Below, one piece after another: positions 32,079-44,402 of a stretch of DNA of 64,000 bases. Numbering within the stretch: the first letter of the stretch is position 1; every line of letters begins with the position of its first letter. The DNA is from Gymnopus androsaceus JB14 (taxonomy: Eukaryota > Basidiomycota > Agaricomycetes > Agaricales > Omphalotaceae), in assembly GCA_009733575.1 (NCBI GenBank), contig ML769462.1:176204-240203 (forward strand), in the 5' to 3' direction. Position numbers and translations under genes: made by a program. The notes below the pieces were generated by a model. That model was not told the origin of the DNA and searched no databases. It saw only the letters and a program-made list of their open reading frames with translations.

Positions 32079-33772
32079 TCAGTTCACAGGAGTCATAACT
32101 ACGAAGAAACTCTGACCCTCGCTCAGACTCGCAGATAGCTGTCCTGAACGAACTTCAAACTCCTGACTCGGGTCCCAAACATTTTGAATACTGAAGTTTC
32201 CGGATATACCCAAGTCTCCCCAAGAGACAGTAATGTTCTGAGACCCTGTGAGCGTGGTGTTGAACCCGCCTTGACCTTGGTCGGGACCATAGTTGGCAAG
32301 AAGCACGACAGCCTTTCCGTTACTGTCTGGCCCGCCGATCCAAGCCTGCAGTTGTTCCGAGCCCTCATTCCCGGTGCCGGGGTTTCGAGGGCGCATAGGA
32401 TACTTGGAAGCAAAATCTGCGACAGCAAGCGCCGTAGCACTAGTAAGAATGGATATCCCAGTGCCTAGAGAGCACCATGAGCATCTGAACGCGCGCACTT
32501 ATGTCAAATGTGGAAAATAACCCACTGTCGAGTTTCGTCAGATCGTTCCCAATCATGAGATTAGATCCTGCTCCCATCCAGTGGCTCATAATCGTGAACC
32601 GTTCGTCGTCGCTGACACCGTCTTCTGGCGCCGGGTTGCCCACATACAGATTGTCCATGTCGGGATAAATACTGAGAGTTTCGTCCATCCCTGTATGCAA
32701 GACAATGTACTGACGGTAGTTCTCGATAGCTCGCTGGACGGTGGCCCAGGCCGTAAAAGAGCTGGCGCCAGAGTTGTTGATGTCCTGGTCAGTGCGGAAA
32801 GAATCTGCGTTACTTGACCAGATACTGAAATCGCTGGTGTCGCGAGCAAGCTTCCAGCTGATGTCGAGACGCATCTGCCGTCCAGACTTGGCAATCGCAT
32901 TGTGGTAAGCAATGACCGTTTGACTCTCATTCGCCGGAAGGTTGGCTCCATTGTCGGGGGATCCGGGAGTGATGAAATCAAGCTTGATAAAGTCAACACC
33001 CCTAGTACATCGAAATTCAGTTTCGTTGTCATAAATAATCCGAATACACTCACCAATCGGCAAATAGAGCGACCACAGAGTCATGCCATTGCTGTACTCC
33101 GTCTTGGCCGTAATTCCAGTTGCATCGAGCAAGACCGTTATCTCCTGAACAGACTGAACCGATGGTGATGTCGGTATTCATAATCGTCTTGTTCTCGTCA
33201 GCTTGAAATCCTCCGGGAACGACATATAGGCCGATTTTCATGTCTAAACCAGGTCATGAAAAACTCCTCGAAGGTTAACTTGAACATACTTTGATTATGA
33301 AGATGGGCGGCGAGATCTGCTATGTTGAACAACGAGCTATCGGCAATGATTCGTCCGTACGCGTCTCCATTACCGCCCACAGACCTGAATTGATCCATTA
33401 AATCGTGAGTTTATAATATCAGACCAATACTATGAAAAACAGACCATCCGGAGTCAAGACTGCAGTAAGTATATCCAAGACCTGTAAAAGCAGGGGAGGC
33501 CAAGACGTCACATTGCCTTTGAACATTAGTCTGGTTTAACACGAATCCAGAACCAGTTGGACCATTGGCTTGCAATCCAAATGAATTCCATCCACGAGCC
33601 GGACTAGATAGCATAGAATAGCAGATAAGGTATACTGGAGTCTGTTGCCGAACAACTAGTTTACCTGGTAAAGCCGTTGGCAGTTTCTGTGATAGTTAGT
33701 GAATATAAAGGAACGGATCCTGCGGCCGCGGTGACAAGAGTAGCTGCGCGGGGCAGATACATAGTTCAAGGA
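32079..33772 (-). CDS. Alpha-galactosidase-like glycoside hydrolase (GH27-like)
   Basis: Secreted TIM-barrel hydrolase expected to release terminal alpha-galactosyl residues. The start at 33772 (MYLPRAATLVTAAAGSV) gives a hydrophobic leader. An intron at 33604-33664 joins it to SPARGWNSFGLQANGP. Then come YTYCSLDSGWS, IGLYVVPGGFQADENKT, and GVDFIKLDFITPGSPDNG, whose KLD aspartate is the expected nucleophile. DSFRTDQDINNSG holds the expected acid/base aspartate. A further intron at 32465-32525 joins DLTKLDS to TGISILTSATALAVADF. The C-terminal beta domain (AVVLLANYGPDQGQGGF...WGDLGISGNFSIQNVWD) is typical of these fungal enzymes. The reading is intact across the exons I checked. Exact substrate is not decided by sequence. 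Confidence 0.82.
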
Positions 33773-34506
33773 AAGGGTGGAAGAGAAAGAATTAAAGAGT
33801 GGGAGTGGGTAGAGGAGGACAAGCACTCGGAGCGAGAAGAAACGTCTTTATACCAATACTAAGATCTAAGGAACCAAACGAATGTTTTCGAAGCTTCATT
33901 TGGCAGCGCAAACTCTTCGGGTGGGCATCGACTGACGTGACAGGAGCGAAGAACCACCGGAGAAAAAAAGAAGCAACGCCTAATCTCTCCCAAAGATGTT
34001 TCACTTTTGACCAGATTTTGAAGCTCGAAAACGGAATCTCGCAAGAACATGGAGCAGTTCCAACGTGAAAAAAGTCCTCCGGTTTTCTGAATTAGAGCAC
34101 AAAGCAAAGCAAACTTGATCACACTGGTGGAAGCGAGCATCAAAAAATTTGACTTGGGAATCATAGATCAGTGTCTCGAGTTCGAAGGGCCACAATACAC
34201 TTTCATAACTACACGGCGCCGAGGTGGAGAATACAAAGACTATGAGAAAGGAGGTGTATCGAGTTGGGCTAAGTGTTCGGCCACTGTCTGGTTAGAGGAG
34301 CATAATAAGATAAGGAAAGCGGAGTGAGTTTCCAGAGAAGGACTCGTAGCCAGCAAATCACGCCGTGTTTGTCCTCTTTACAGCTTTACATAGCTGTACT
34401 GGATAAGAATCAATCAGCGAAAAGCCTTGGATACAGCCGCGATCGTCCTAGAACGGCTCTGCACATCTTGGAGGAGAGAGAACGTCGAATACGCGTAAAG
34501 CAATGC
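33773..34506. other. Intergenic region
   Basis: No gene is seen. It should include the promoter of the galactosidase-like gene and downstream sequence of the universal-stress-domain gene. Open frames on both strands show no domain. Confidence 0.45.
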
Positions 34507-35540
34507 TTAGTCGAAATGAGTTCCTCTCTTCGGATCCGCTCTTCGTTTTTCAATAGCCTTTTTCACTTTGCGTTCTGGTCGTACGACAATAATCGGAACG
34601 GGAGAATGGGTCAGACAGTATCGGCTGACGCTGCCCATGGCTCCTTTGCCGATGCCTACTTGCCACGCCCTGCAAACAGTAGATGAGTGGGCAAAAAAAA
34701 AGCGTCTAGTGGTTTTGCGACGTACTTCCGGCCACGAGTACCAACCACAACAGAATCAGGTTTGTAGAGGGCAATAAGCCGATCGAGAGTATCGGTGACT
34801 TTTCCAGCGATGTATTCCATGATGATAGAGAGCTAAGGATCAATAAGTTCTAGTTCGGAAAGAGGAGATGCGAGCACTGACTTTGCGATCTGGGTCAAAT
34901 TCTTGGCTTTTTGCTTGGATGTAGGCCATGAGAGCGCGCGCATCCTCGCGGACGACATCATGATCTTTATCTATAATATCTTTAGCAGAAGATTCCGATG
35001 AATGTGTTAGTCTGTAGCGTACCAAGTACATCTTCTTCAATACCTCTGAACACAACGAACTCGTCGCCATCTTGAACGAAGCTTTCAAGTGCCCAATCAA
35101 GCGCTTCCCTTCCTGATTCATCCGGAGATGTGGCGCAGAGAAACACCCTACAAAGACACTCATTAGCAGGTTCAAATCTAGTTCACCGCAGCTCCTTGCC
35201 TTGTTGAACGTGTTCTCTTGTAGCCATCAGACATGGAGTTCAGTGTAAAACTGAACATGCTAGCTGCGGGATTTTCAAAAGTGTCAAAAGACACTTTTGG
35301 TGTATATCCTGGCACAGGTGTCTGCGAAGGGAAATATGGAGACTGTGACGAGCCATTGAAGCTGACTTGGGATGATTTACGATGGATTCCTGACCCCGAA
35401 AGGCTTAATGATCCTGGAGATTCTGTTGGAGGGCTGGAACTGGAAGGAAGTATTTGTGACCCTGTAAAAGGAGGCGAGTCGATTGAAGAGATGGATTGCT
35501 TCATCGCTGAGCGCCGTGGCATGGGTGTTGCTTGTGTGGT
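34507..35540 (-). CDS. Universal stress protein (UspA) domain protein
   Basis: Fungal protein with a Ser/Pro-rich N-terminal part (MTTQATPMPRRSAMK, SSSSPPTESPG) followed by one UspA fold. The domain starts VFLCATSPDESGREALDWAL, continues DGDEFVVFRGIEEDVL and VREDARALMAYIQAKSQEF, then IIMEYIAGKVTDTLDRLIAL and PDSVVVGTRGRKAWQVG. It ends with GKGAMGSVSRYCLTHSPVPI, which holds the glycine-rich nucleotide-binding motif of ATP-binding members. At least three short introns split it; the one near 34.68-34.73 kb gives RGRK-AWQVG in frame. The start is uncertain: an upstream in-frame Met at 35618 would add 26 residues. The N-terminal half may be regulatory and phosphorylated, which is inference. Confidence 0.8.
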
Positions 35541-35904
35541 CATTGTGAGAGTTCGGATGAGAGTGCTGTGACGGTCTAGAGCTGAGTTACAGGTGCATGT
35601 CAACCGGGCCGCGAGCACCTTCGGGGATCACCGAACTTTATCCATAAAGAGACAGAAATATCCAGCTTTGGCCTCCGCCAAGCCCTTTTCGTTGTGCATG
35701 TACATAGATGAAGTCTTACATACATAAAAGGAAATTATATTAGAGCTTACCGGCAACCTTTTTGACGAGAATCCTCATGATCATCATCAAAAAGTTCATA
35801 CAACGACAAACTTCACACTCTTTCGTACTCGCCAAGTACTACAACCGCTGGCGCCCAGGCCCTCAAAGACTCCTGTGTTCAAGATTCACTACCTTCATTA
35901 TCAT

Positions 35905-37604
35905 CTAGTAGCATTCCACCTGCAACCCATCTTGTTCGGTTCTACAGCTCTGTAGGCGATCCCGATCAACTTGGTCGGGACTAAGCACAAGGAAGACGTT
36001 CTTCAGGCGGGTCACCCCTTCCCTTCGTTCTGATCTTCCTGATCCTTCGGTAAGACCTTGGGTTGTGAGCCAACAGCGGGACTCGATCATACCGAAGAGA
36101 CCTCGACTCCACAGTGAATCGAAGCTAGGTCCAAATCTAGTGAGTGTAGCTTTGGAAGAAAGGGTAGGTTTACATCATCGTCGCAGTGAGCGCCTTGACC
36201 AGTGGTATGACATTAAACTCTCGTTCCACCGTATGATCAAGACCTCGATTGTCGGAAATACTTCCAAGGCTTCGATGATACGCTCCGCTGGGAAAGTAGA
36301 GCCTATAACAAGTGTTAAATCACACCTCAGCTGGTACAGCTTGAATGACCGTAGTGATGCCCCAGATCGCCGCTGGGAATTTACGAGCTCTTCCGTGAAA
36401 CTGAAGATATTCTCGTAAACAGTTCCTCAAGTTGAGGCGCAATGAGGCGACGGATAAGATCCACGCATATGTGCTGCTGTAAGCGGTGAATTGGAGATTT
36501 TTTGAGAACAGGGAGAGATATAGTATCTAGCCCAAAGTTGAAGTCATCAAAACTTGAATTTAGGGAAAGGCAAATTTCGACAAGGGATGGAGATCTGGCA
36601 ATTACATCTGTGTAGATGATGGGGCTGATTTGGTCCATGCATTCGACTGAAAACACTTCAAATGGGTGTTGCTCTGGTAATGGGAGCACCAGTGTATCTA
36701 GTGGTGTGGAGCTCCCTTTTTCGGTGAGTACAAGATTCTTGAGTCCGATAGAGCCCGAGAAGGTTTTGGATTTTGTCAGAGAAGAAGAATGCCATGCGAG
36801 CTTCCACTATATCTTCGTCTGGAAATGGATTATCCCCATCCTCTGGGAGGATAAGCTCCACCGAGAGCGAGAGACTCTTCAATGCAGGTAGGGTCGAGGA
36901 TGGAGCTTGGAGAAAAGGGATTGCGGCAGTGATATGGACATTCAGGCAAAGATGCTGAATTCGAGAACAGAATGGTAAAATAGCCTCGATAATCTCCGAA
37001 GACCTGCATTCATTGTCAAGCTCAATGACTACATGGAGTGGGAGACTCCAGCTCCGCGAAAGATAGGCCGTGACCATATCTCCTTCAAACTCGTCAGGAA
37101 AGGGTCCTCGAATTCTGCAAGCTTCGGAGTCCGCATATTTTGGCTGCTTTAGACGAAGACGCAAGTCGCACCAGAGCGTCGGCGTTGCATGGGCTGCTTT
37201 CCGCCAGGCAGTACAGACACTCGTCATTACGAGTCTGGAGGACCGTCTTCCGGAGTCCCCTCCACAAAAGATCCCTTCGATTGATGTCGATGTCAGGCCT
37301 GGAAAACAGTAGCTAGGTGACTTTCCTCAGTACAACGATAATCAATTGCACAAGGAACACAGTACCGTTCGCAAAATTGAGGAAAGAATCTCCTCAGGTA
37401 CACGGCGGATAGGTGAAGCGAGGCTTTTCAGAGGAGGAAATCTTGTTTTTCAGAGTTTTAAGCTCGGCTATTGAATCCTGTTTCGTCCTCCAGAATAGCG
37501 CTTTGAGCCTCTGCATCGGATATTTGAGAGTGAACGAAGGAAAGATCATCGGGTCCAAGCCACACGGGGCTTTCTATGCGAGGTTCCGATAGATATTGGG
37601 CCAT
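35905..37604 (-). CDS. F-box/LRR-type protein, frame interrupted
   Basis: Likely substrate receptor of an SCF ubiquitin ligase. MAQYLSEPRIESPVWLG at 37604 leads into a coiled-coil-like AELKTLKNKIS segment and then the F-box core SPIRRVPEEILSSIL. After an intron come VMTSVCTAWRKAAHATPTLW and a long LRR-like part (LPLHVVIELDN, RIQHLCLNVHI, LPALKSLSLSVEL, APQLEELF, EVFPTIEVLIIRWNESL). It ends FGMIESRCWLTTQ plus about 45 residues. This coil, F-box, SRW-type order is usual for basidiomycete F-box proteins. The frame shifts by one base at least twice between 37.38 and 37.48 kb, so the gene is either broken or affected by the base-insertion errors seen elsewhere. A short similar word (ATAAAGAGAC-GAAATA) occurs at 35.64 and 37.68 kb, on both sides. 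Confidence 0.65.
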
Positions 37605-37965
37605 GACGAGCAGGAATCAGAGTTACAGTACTTCTTTTCTGGAGAGCACGCGGACGCGACAGAGCCCCATCAAATACCATAAAGAGACGAAATACTTAGC
37701 TTTGGCACCGCGCAAACCTTCCATGGATCTCGACAATTGGCATCAGCAGCGACTCTTTTCAGAGTTGAACTGCGAGGTGAACTATCTTCTGGTAGTGCTG
37801 ATTGGCAAAAACGAAACAAAAAAGTGCGATAGGTTTCCCGTTGGATGCGAAGCACCCGAATGAAAAAGGAATTGCATTCGCGAATTCAGTCAGCTATTCT
37901 ACACATAACAAGGTAAATAAGAAACAAATACTAAGTAAGCTTAAACACAAAGTACCACAGACAAT

Positions 37966-40900
37966 TTAAATAAAGACCTGCAATGGGTGTCGGTCGTAGA
38001 CATTCTTCCCCTCGCTCAACTCCCCTAGATCTGGGTAGAAGGGTACCAGAGCATCGGATGCGCCGAGATACAGCGCATTATAGACCCGCCAATACACCTC
38101 CCGAACCTTCCTAGCCGGGTGGAAGAGACCCTGCAGCACGTAGCTCAAGAGAACACCTGGCCCGAGGGTCACTCGCATGGCTTCAATCGCATCCATCACA
38201 GCGCCAATAACGTGCGGCGACGTCTCGAAGCAGTTGGGCCACACAAGGTTCATCAAGTGAAGCATTGAGTCTTCGCATCCGAGCCCAGCTACACCCAACG
38301 CCAGATGCTTGACGATAGTGCTGGCCGTTTGTCGATGTACAAGGTCACGATCAGTGAGTGCATCCTCGAGCATGGTCACAACGGAATCACAATAGTAGGC
38401 CGATTGTGGACCGACGTATTCGAAAACGAAGGATAAGGCTTTCAAACAACCCGTCCTGACATTCAGTTCTGCGGTACGGTATTCATTGAGAATGGCGGGG
38501 ATGCAAGTGAAGGCTATGATGAAAGAAGGATAGACGTCAGTGACCTTCAAAGCGAAATAAAGGCCATAACACTCACGTCCACAGGTTTCAGCAACGATGG
38601 CTATAGCCACCGTACTACACACACGACTTTGACGTTCTTGGACACGTAGATTGGTCAGGAGAACCGAAAGAACGTCCTGGGGACCTAAACTCTTCGCGAT
38701 ATAACCGAAAGAGTTGACAGCCGCACGACGAATGCCCTTCTTGTGCGCTTTGAGCAGATCTAGGAGCTCGAAACAGATTCGCATCCATTCACGAGCAGGC
38801 ACAAATTCTGCACCACGATCTGCAATACGACCAATCAAGTTGATGGATGCCTCTTGTACCTTCTCGTGTCGATTACGGAGAATGGGGGTCATTCGCGGCA
38901 CTAGTTGGAGAAAAGACATCAGTTTTCAGTAGCAAGTTTGATAGAAAGAGATACTCACATAGATCCTTCACCGGAGGGTTCATCTGAGTCATACCAACAA
39001 CATTGGCGATAGCACCTTCAGCCGCAATGATACTTCCAAGAGTGTCTGGATATTCTTCACCAAGCTGTTCAAACAGAACGAGTCCGAGCTTGCTGAGCAA
39101 CTGGTCCTCTCCACACTGCTTGATGACGACAGCTAAACGAGTAGTGAGATCAGCAGCTTGTTGACGAACTTTGGCGCTCTTGTTGTTGAGTCGCCAAAGG
39201 ATAGTAGAGACGATCTGCGTGAGGTAGGGCTTCACACGTATACCGAGGGCGTTAACGACGGTACCAAAGCCATCCAACATGACCTGGTCTTCCGTCGTCT
39301 GTTCTTGGAAGGAGTAGATGATTCCATCCACCAGCCTAACCTCCAACCGTTCGTCGATATCAGAAGCACCAAGAGTCGCCACAACCTTTGTGATGGTTTC
39401 CATTACCATCTTTCGGTAAGGCTCAGCCTCGTCCTTCAGCTCGTTGACGACCCTGCCCACGATCTCGGAAACACCAGCCTTCTGAGCCAACTCGACTGTA
39501 GTCTCAACGACCTGTCTGTAGTTACGCCTGTCGAGCGCCATTCGACGAACCCAGAACGACTTGAAGAAGTCGGGAAGAATATCATGTTTGATATAAGCAG
39601 GAGTGACACCCTCGGTGGCAGCACATTGCTTCACGAACTTTCAACACGATTTTCTTCATTTCCTCGTCAGAGGTCTGGAATTCTCGGATAAGAATGACCG
39701 TTACTTCCTTGGTATAGTAGGAAGCGTATTCGGGATCCATGAGTGGAATGATGAAACCGATGGCTTTGAGGAAGGCGGCCAAACCCTTTCCACGATGGAG
39801 ACGATACCCAACCACAGAGGCTTCAGCACATTGTCGAAAGACTCGATACCATAAGGAGCCGCAGCCTCGGCAAGAGCAGCCTAAACCGAGAGCAGTCATC
39901 GTTCTGACCTTTTGTTGCTCGTCGGAAAGACCGTGTGCGATACAGTCGACGAGATTACGAAGGTGAGGGAGAACCGCACAACCCATCATGATTGCAATCT
40001 GCTGGACGATACGGATACCAGTGTGTCTCGCCTGCCAGGACTTTTTCGACCGACAGACAGCCTTTTAGGAAGGGAAGGAGGGAAGGTATACCGAGGGCGG
40101 ACGCAACGACGGAGAATGCGCGAGCGGTGGTGTTGCGCACATATTCGTCTGCATGATCGATATCAGGTCGCATTGTGGAGATCATATGCGCTAAACCAGC
40201 GGCTTTCGAAAGGTTGGATATGATTTCACGACCCTCTACACTCGAGCATAATAGTCTTCATCAATGAGAAGAGGTTCAATGACGACAAGGATCTTGTGAA
40301 CGTAAGGCCGGACGAGGTCGTCGAGTTTGTACAGGACACGGTCAATGACCTTTACAAGAAGATGCCGTTCCTGATCCTCGAGCGTACGTTCCATGAGAAG
40401 AGGAAGAATCTTGTCGAAAAGTGGACCAGCACCAAACTCCCGCGCTTGTCTGTGATCTGCCTGAGCGCAGGTTTTGCGAACTGGTGGTGTACCATTTTTG
40501 ATTTTCAGCAACAGTCGCATGATCTTCCTCTCCTTCATCTCATCGACAGAAAGCTCCGTCTCATCCTCTTCCTTCATGATCTTGGCAAAGTACTGAGCAT
40601 CCTCTGGCTTGAAAAACGCAAGACTCCCAACGCCAGGAATCTCGGTAGGAAGCTCTGGAGCGAGACCTGCTGCTGCTGCTACAGCGGCGGCGTCTGAGCT
40701 TTCCTGGATGTGGAAACCACCGACTTCCGTTACGGTTGGAGCCTGAAGTTTTCGAGGCTGAACCATGGGGGCATAACCAGGAGGAGGAGTGACAATGACA
40801 TAACCCGTAGCAGGAAGGATGGCATCAAGCTCTTCGTCGGTCATATAACGATTGTGTTTATCGTCCTGTGAAATGCCGGGAGCGTTCATGATGATAGGAA

Positions 40901-41546
40901 CCATGGGCGTATCTACAACGACTGGAGTCTGATCCCACCTGGAACGCTTTGGAGTTTCCGTGATAGCCGTTTCTGCAGGAGTTGCGTCCCAGCGAGACCG
41001 TCGTTTTTTCGGCGCAGAGGCTTCCAGAGCTTCCTTTGACCACTCGCCTGTGTCGGTCTTGTTGGGATCAGCATTTTCGTCAGAAGGCTCGGGTACGTCC
41101 CAACGACGTTTGCGTTTGGTGTTTTCTCGAGATGTGGCAAGGTCCTTGGCGGCAGCCAATTCCATCTCGACGTCTTGGATTTCTGAAGCTGGAGGAGTTT
41201 TGTCCAAATCCATCTTCAGCTTTCCCTCTTCTCTTTCCTGTCTCTCCTTTTCTTCTATTGCTCTTTTGACTCTGACTTCCTCCTGCTCTAGCCTGGCTAG
41301 TCGCATTGCATCCTTATAGCCTCCTTCTTCACTTCCACCCTCTTTAAAGGCGTCTGCGCTGTCAACAGCAACTCGGTCGAAGCGACGATGATGGTACTCA
41401 GACTGGCGAGCTGCTACCTGACGGGTCTTCGCAGTTTCGGCGAAGGGGTCGACATTTTCTTCTTCCGCAAGGTCGGCAAATTCTTGCAAGATTTCCTTCG
41501 GGGCTGTATACGAGTCTATCAATCTGGGTGACCCTGGGGGAGACAT
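37966..41546 (-). CDS. Splicing factor 3B subunit 1 (SF3B1/Hsh155), copy A
   Basis: Core HEAT-repeat subunit of SF3b in the U2 snRNP, which holds the branch-point helix. It starts [17 protein letters not shown] at 41546; an in-frame TAA lies directly before this Met, after a 5'-leader intron. The N-terminal part has U2AF-ligand-type motifs ([23 protein letters not shown]) and the [20 protein letters not shown] helix. The HEAT part includes [50 protein letters not shown] and [20 protein letters not shown]. Introns lie at 38901-38958 and 38514-38576. Between about 39.6 and 40.5 kb the frame is broken by at least six small length changes relative to copy B (for example near 39640, 39890, 40065 and 40235). 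The C-terminus is complete, unlike copy B. It is the only copy reaching the usual full length. Confidence 0.9.
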
Positions 41547-41754
41547 TTATACCTGTTGTTTAGTAATTAGCTGAGAAAATATACCTTTTCAGAGATAGAG
41601 TATGTACCTCTTTAGACCAGGGATTGACGAAGTGATAGTGGAGCAGAAGCAAGTCAACTCGGCGTGTGAGTAAGCGGCCAAAATCAAATGACTTGGGCGC
41701 TAATTAAGCAGGGGCGCTTATTTCCTAGCGTTCATCACTCTTCTTCCAACTACT

Positions 41755-43020
41755 CAGGTTGTTCTTCAAAGAGCGGAAAAAGCAAACTGACAACGTGAAG
41801 AAGACTGTCCACTCGATTATCGTCAATTAATCCTGCTGCAAGCTACAGCGTAAGGAGATGGTAAAGATTTGCAAGGACGCTGGGGTGTGGACTGTTGTAG
41901 ATGGTGCTCACTCCGTTGGCCACTGCTGTGGTGCCGACCTTTTCGTCAGCGTGAGTATTCGTTAACGTTTACGTAGGAGGCTTCTTATGCTATCTACGCA
42001 TATCTGTCATGCCTCAAACTATACCTTCCTGTGGATGCCCCAGAAGTCTGTGTTGTCCTCGTTTTTCGATTTTTTAACTCTGACATGCCAGCAACAGATC
42101 CCAAGAAATGATCTTGACCATTCCCGACCTCTAAATTCTATGATGGTAAAGATGCGTCCATCCTTATCAAACAGTTCTAAGGCATCGCTCTCTTCTAGCA
42201 TTAGCCTCACGCCATGCTAATGTCCACATATTTTGTAGACAGCGGCACGATCGACTACACACAGTTCCTCCATTCCTGTCGCTCTTCAGCGGCATGAAGG
42301 GATCAATGGTGAGGCTGCTATCCAGGAATACTGCAATAACCGTGCCCATGGGCATGGACATGGGCTCGAAGGTGATGAATCCAGATGGAAAATTCACGAA
42401 AGCTGTGGTAAGTCGATTTATTTTCTGCTTCGAAGTGGCACGAACGCAAAACATGTACAGTATGCAGCGACCTGCGAAGACACAATAGTTAAGAGCGTAG
42501 GTGTTTCCGTGCCAATTCCATCTCATCAGAGGGGGACTGCATGAGGAATTTCCTTGGAAAAGCCAGCAAGAGACGAGTAGCAGTGTCCGGGAGTTGCAAT
42601 TCGGGCAGTCCTGGAGAAGCTATTCAAGATATCGAAATGAATGTGTCGGAAGGCCTCCGTAATACATGCCAGTGGAATTTCCAGTGAAGCAAGAAAAAAA
42701 AAAGCTGCGCGAAAATAGGCGCCTCCGAGGACCTTGAAGTCATGGAGCTGTGGAGGAAAGGATATTTATATCTGAAACAGACGACCCTTGTCGTTCCGGA
42801 TATGTGCACAAGGCATGCCTACGTCAGTATCTGACATTCGCCACTTGGAGGTCATTTTATGGCACTGGAACATCCGGCGGAACTGAAGACACTCGGTGCT
42901 GATTTTTCTGGCAGCCACGGGCACTCATATTCAGCGAATATGGACAGCGCGGCCTATATAGCCTATCTGGCGTTACTCATAGCAAAATTCTCCAGGCTGA
43001 CTACGAAGTTCTGGGTAAGT
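41755..43020 (+). pseudogene. Class-V aminotransferase-like pseudogene, copy M1
   Basis: Head-to-head with SF3B1 copy A. Reading with frame changes gives MVKICKDAGVWTVVDGAHSV followed by GHCCGADLFVS, which is the cofactor-binding Asp region of fold-type I class-V aminotransferases (VDGAH). Later come STYFVDSGTIDYTQF and NGEAAIQEYC, and near the end a piece like LSGVTHSKILQADYEVLG, all in family order. The segment after DLFVS that should contain the PLP-binding lysine is missing or unreadable, and many stops interrupt the frame. It is therefore a decayed gene, and its original substrate cannot be told. Confidence 0.6.
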
Positions 43021-43822
43021 TCCACTTTATAATCTCATAAGCTCTATGGCACAATTGGTAGGTAGGTGGCAGGTAGATAGTGGTTTCGTACTTGACGGCC
43101 ACATGTAGTTACGGTAGGCTTCAGCCAGTTACGAGATCCTCGTCTGATCTGACATGTACAGGACTGCGCTGTAGCCATTGTCGGCATTGTTTTCAAGCTA
43201 TCCGACCCCCCGCTTTAACATCTTTTTAAATTGCTCTCGGTTTCTCCATATGTACATCCCGCTCTTCTTTCTTCTCGGTCACTCCATAGATGCCGTTCCT
43301 CTCCTTCGTCTCACGGGCCTCAATTTGAACTTATGCGTGTAGTCTTTTACCAACCTGGCCCTTTTGCTGTCATGATGATCCTGGATCCATCGTCCATGCA
43401 CGTCTTGTGTTTTTTGTAGGTAGTTTATTGTACATATAAACTTCAAATCAGATGCGAAACTTGTCTGTACTTCAAGTTAGGGGACTGATGATGCAATTTA
43501 GTGAGTGGCGGATAATTTCATTGCTCACAACGAGCCCGACCAGCAAGGATTGGCAAGGAATAGCAATGAACTGTTCAATAACCAGAGAAATGCGCCATTG
43601 AAAGACCGAGAGTGGATGAAGACTTAATCGGAAAATAAAATAAAAATCCTCAGCTACATTTACTGTAATCTATCTGTAATATTTAGGGACCCGACTCATG
43701 TGCCATTGCCATCCAAGGGATTAGTGAGATTGAGAGGTGGGGCGGAAATTGTAGCTTGGTGCGCTCCGAGTCAGGGGGGTGCAAATACTCAGTATTTTCA
43801 CTGATTGACATTAAGTGTGTAT

Positions 43823-44105
43823 AGATCAGAGGCATCCTTAACCTGTATCTTCGGAGGCTATAGTACATACTATAGATCAACCTGAGAGTCGTCCTTAACC
43901 TGTATCGGAGTCTTCGGAGGCTATAGTATATACATACCCTAGATCAGCCTGAGATCCATCTGTATCATCCTTAACCTGTATCGGGGTCTTCGGAGGTCAT
44001 ATTATATACATACCCTAGATCAGCCTGAGAGTCCTTTAACCTGTATCATCCATCTGTATTATCATCCATCTGTATCATCCTCAACCTGTATCTTCGGAGG
44101 CTATA
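43823..44105 (+). repeat. Satellite-like tandem repeat upstream of a C2H2 gene
   Basis: CCTTAACCTGTATC, CTTCGGAGG and ACCCTAGATCAGCCTGAGA recur four or five times with spacing of about 55-75 bases. The array lies about 300 bases upstream of the C2H2 gene at 44403. Only one faint unit is present at 58.86 kb, upstream of the paralogue. Confidence 0.8.
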
Positions 44106-44402
44106 CTCGATATGAATTCAGAATCGATTCAATTGACATTTGACGATAGTATGTAAGTATAAGCCTGTATAGGCATCCTTAATTGTCAATTGAACCTTGC
44201 TCGACCGTTTGTATGTTTATAATGCTCATCCCCCTCTCGCAAGCCGCGTCAAGAACACGGGCTTTACCGTTTTTTTTGAATTGTGAAATTTTCCTTTAAA
44301 TATGCCCACAGCACATTCCCCGGCACTTTTACATTCTTTCTTTTCCTCTCACAAAAAGAAAACACCTTTGAAGTTTATACACATTGTAGAAATCTCACCT
44401 CG

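Noticed and set aside
39158..39691. Long open frame (177 codons) on the plus strand within SF3B1 copy A, repeated at 51598-52131
   Set aside because: It lies exactly antisense to conserved SF3B1 coding sequence and has no domain. It is a by-product of codon use on the other strand.
44302..44402. Longer N-terminus for the first C2H2 gene from the Met at 44302
   Set aside because: In the paralogue the matching frame hits a stop after about a dozen codons, whereas the start at 44403 with two introns works in both copies.
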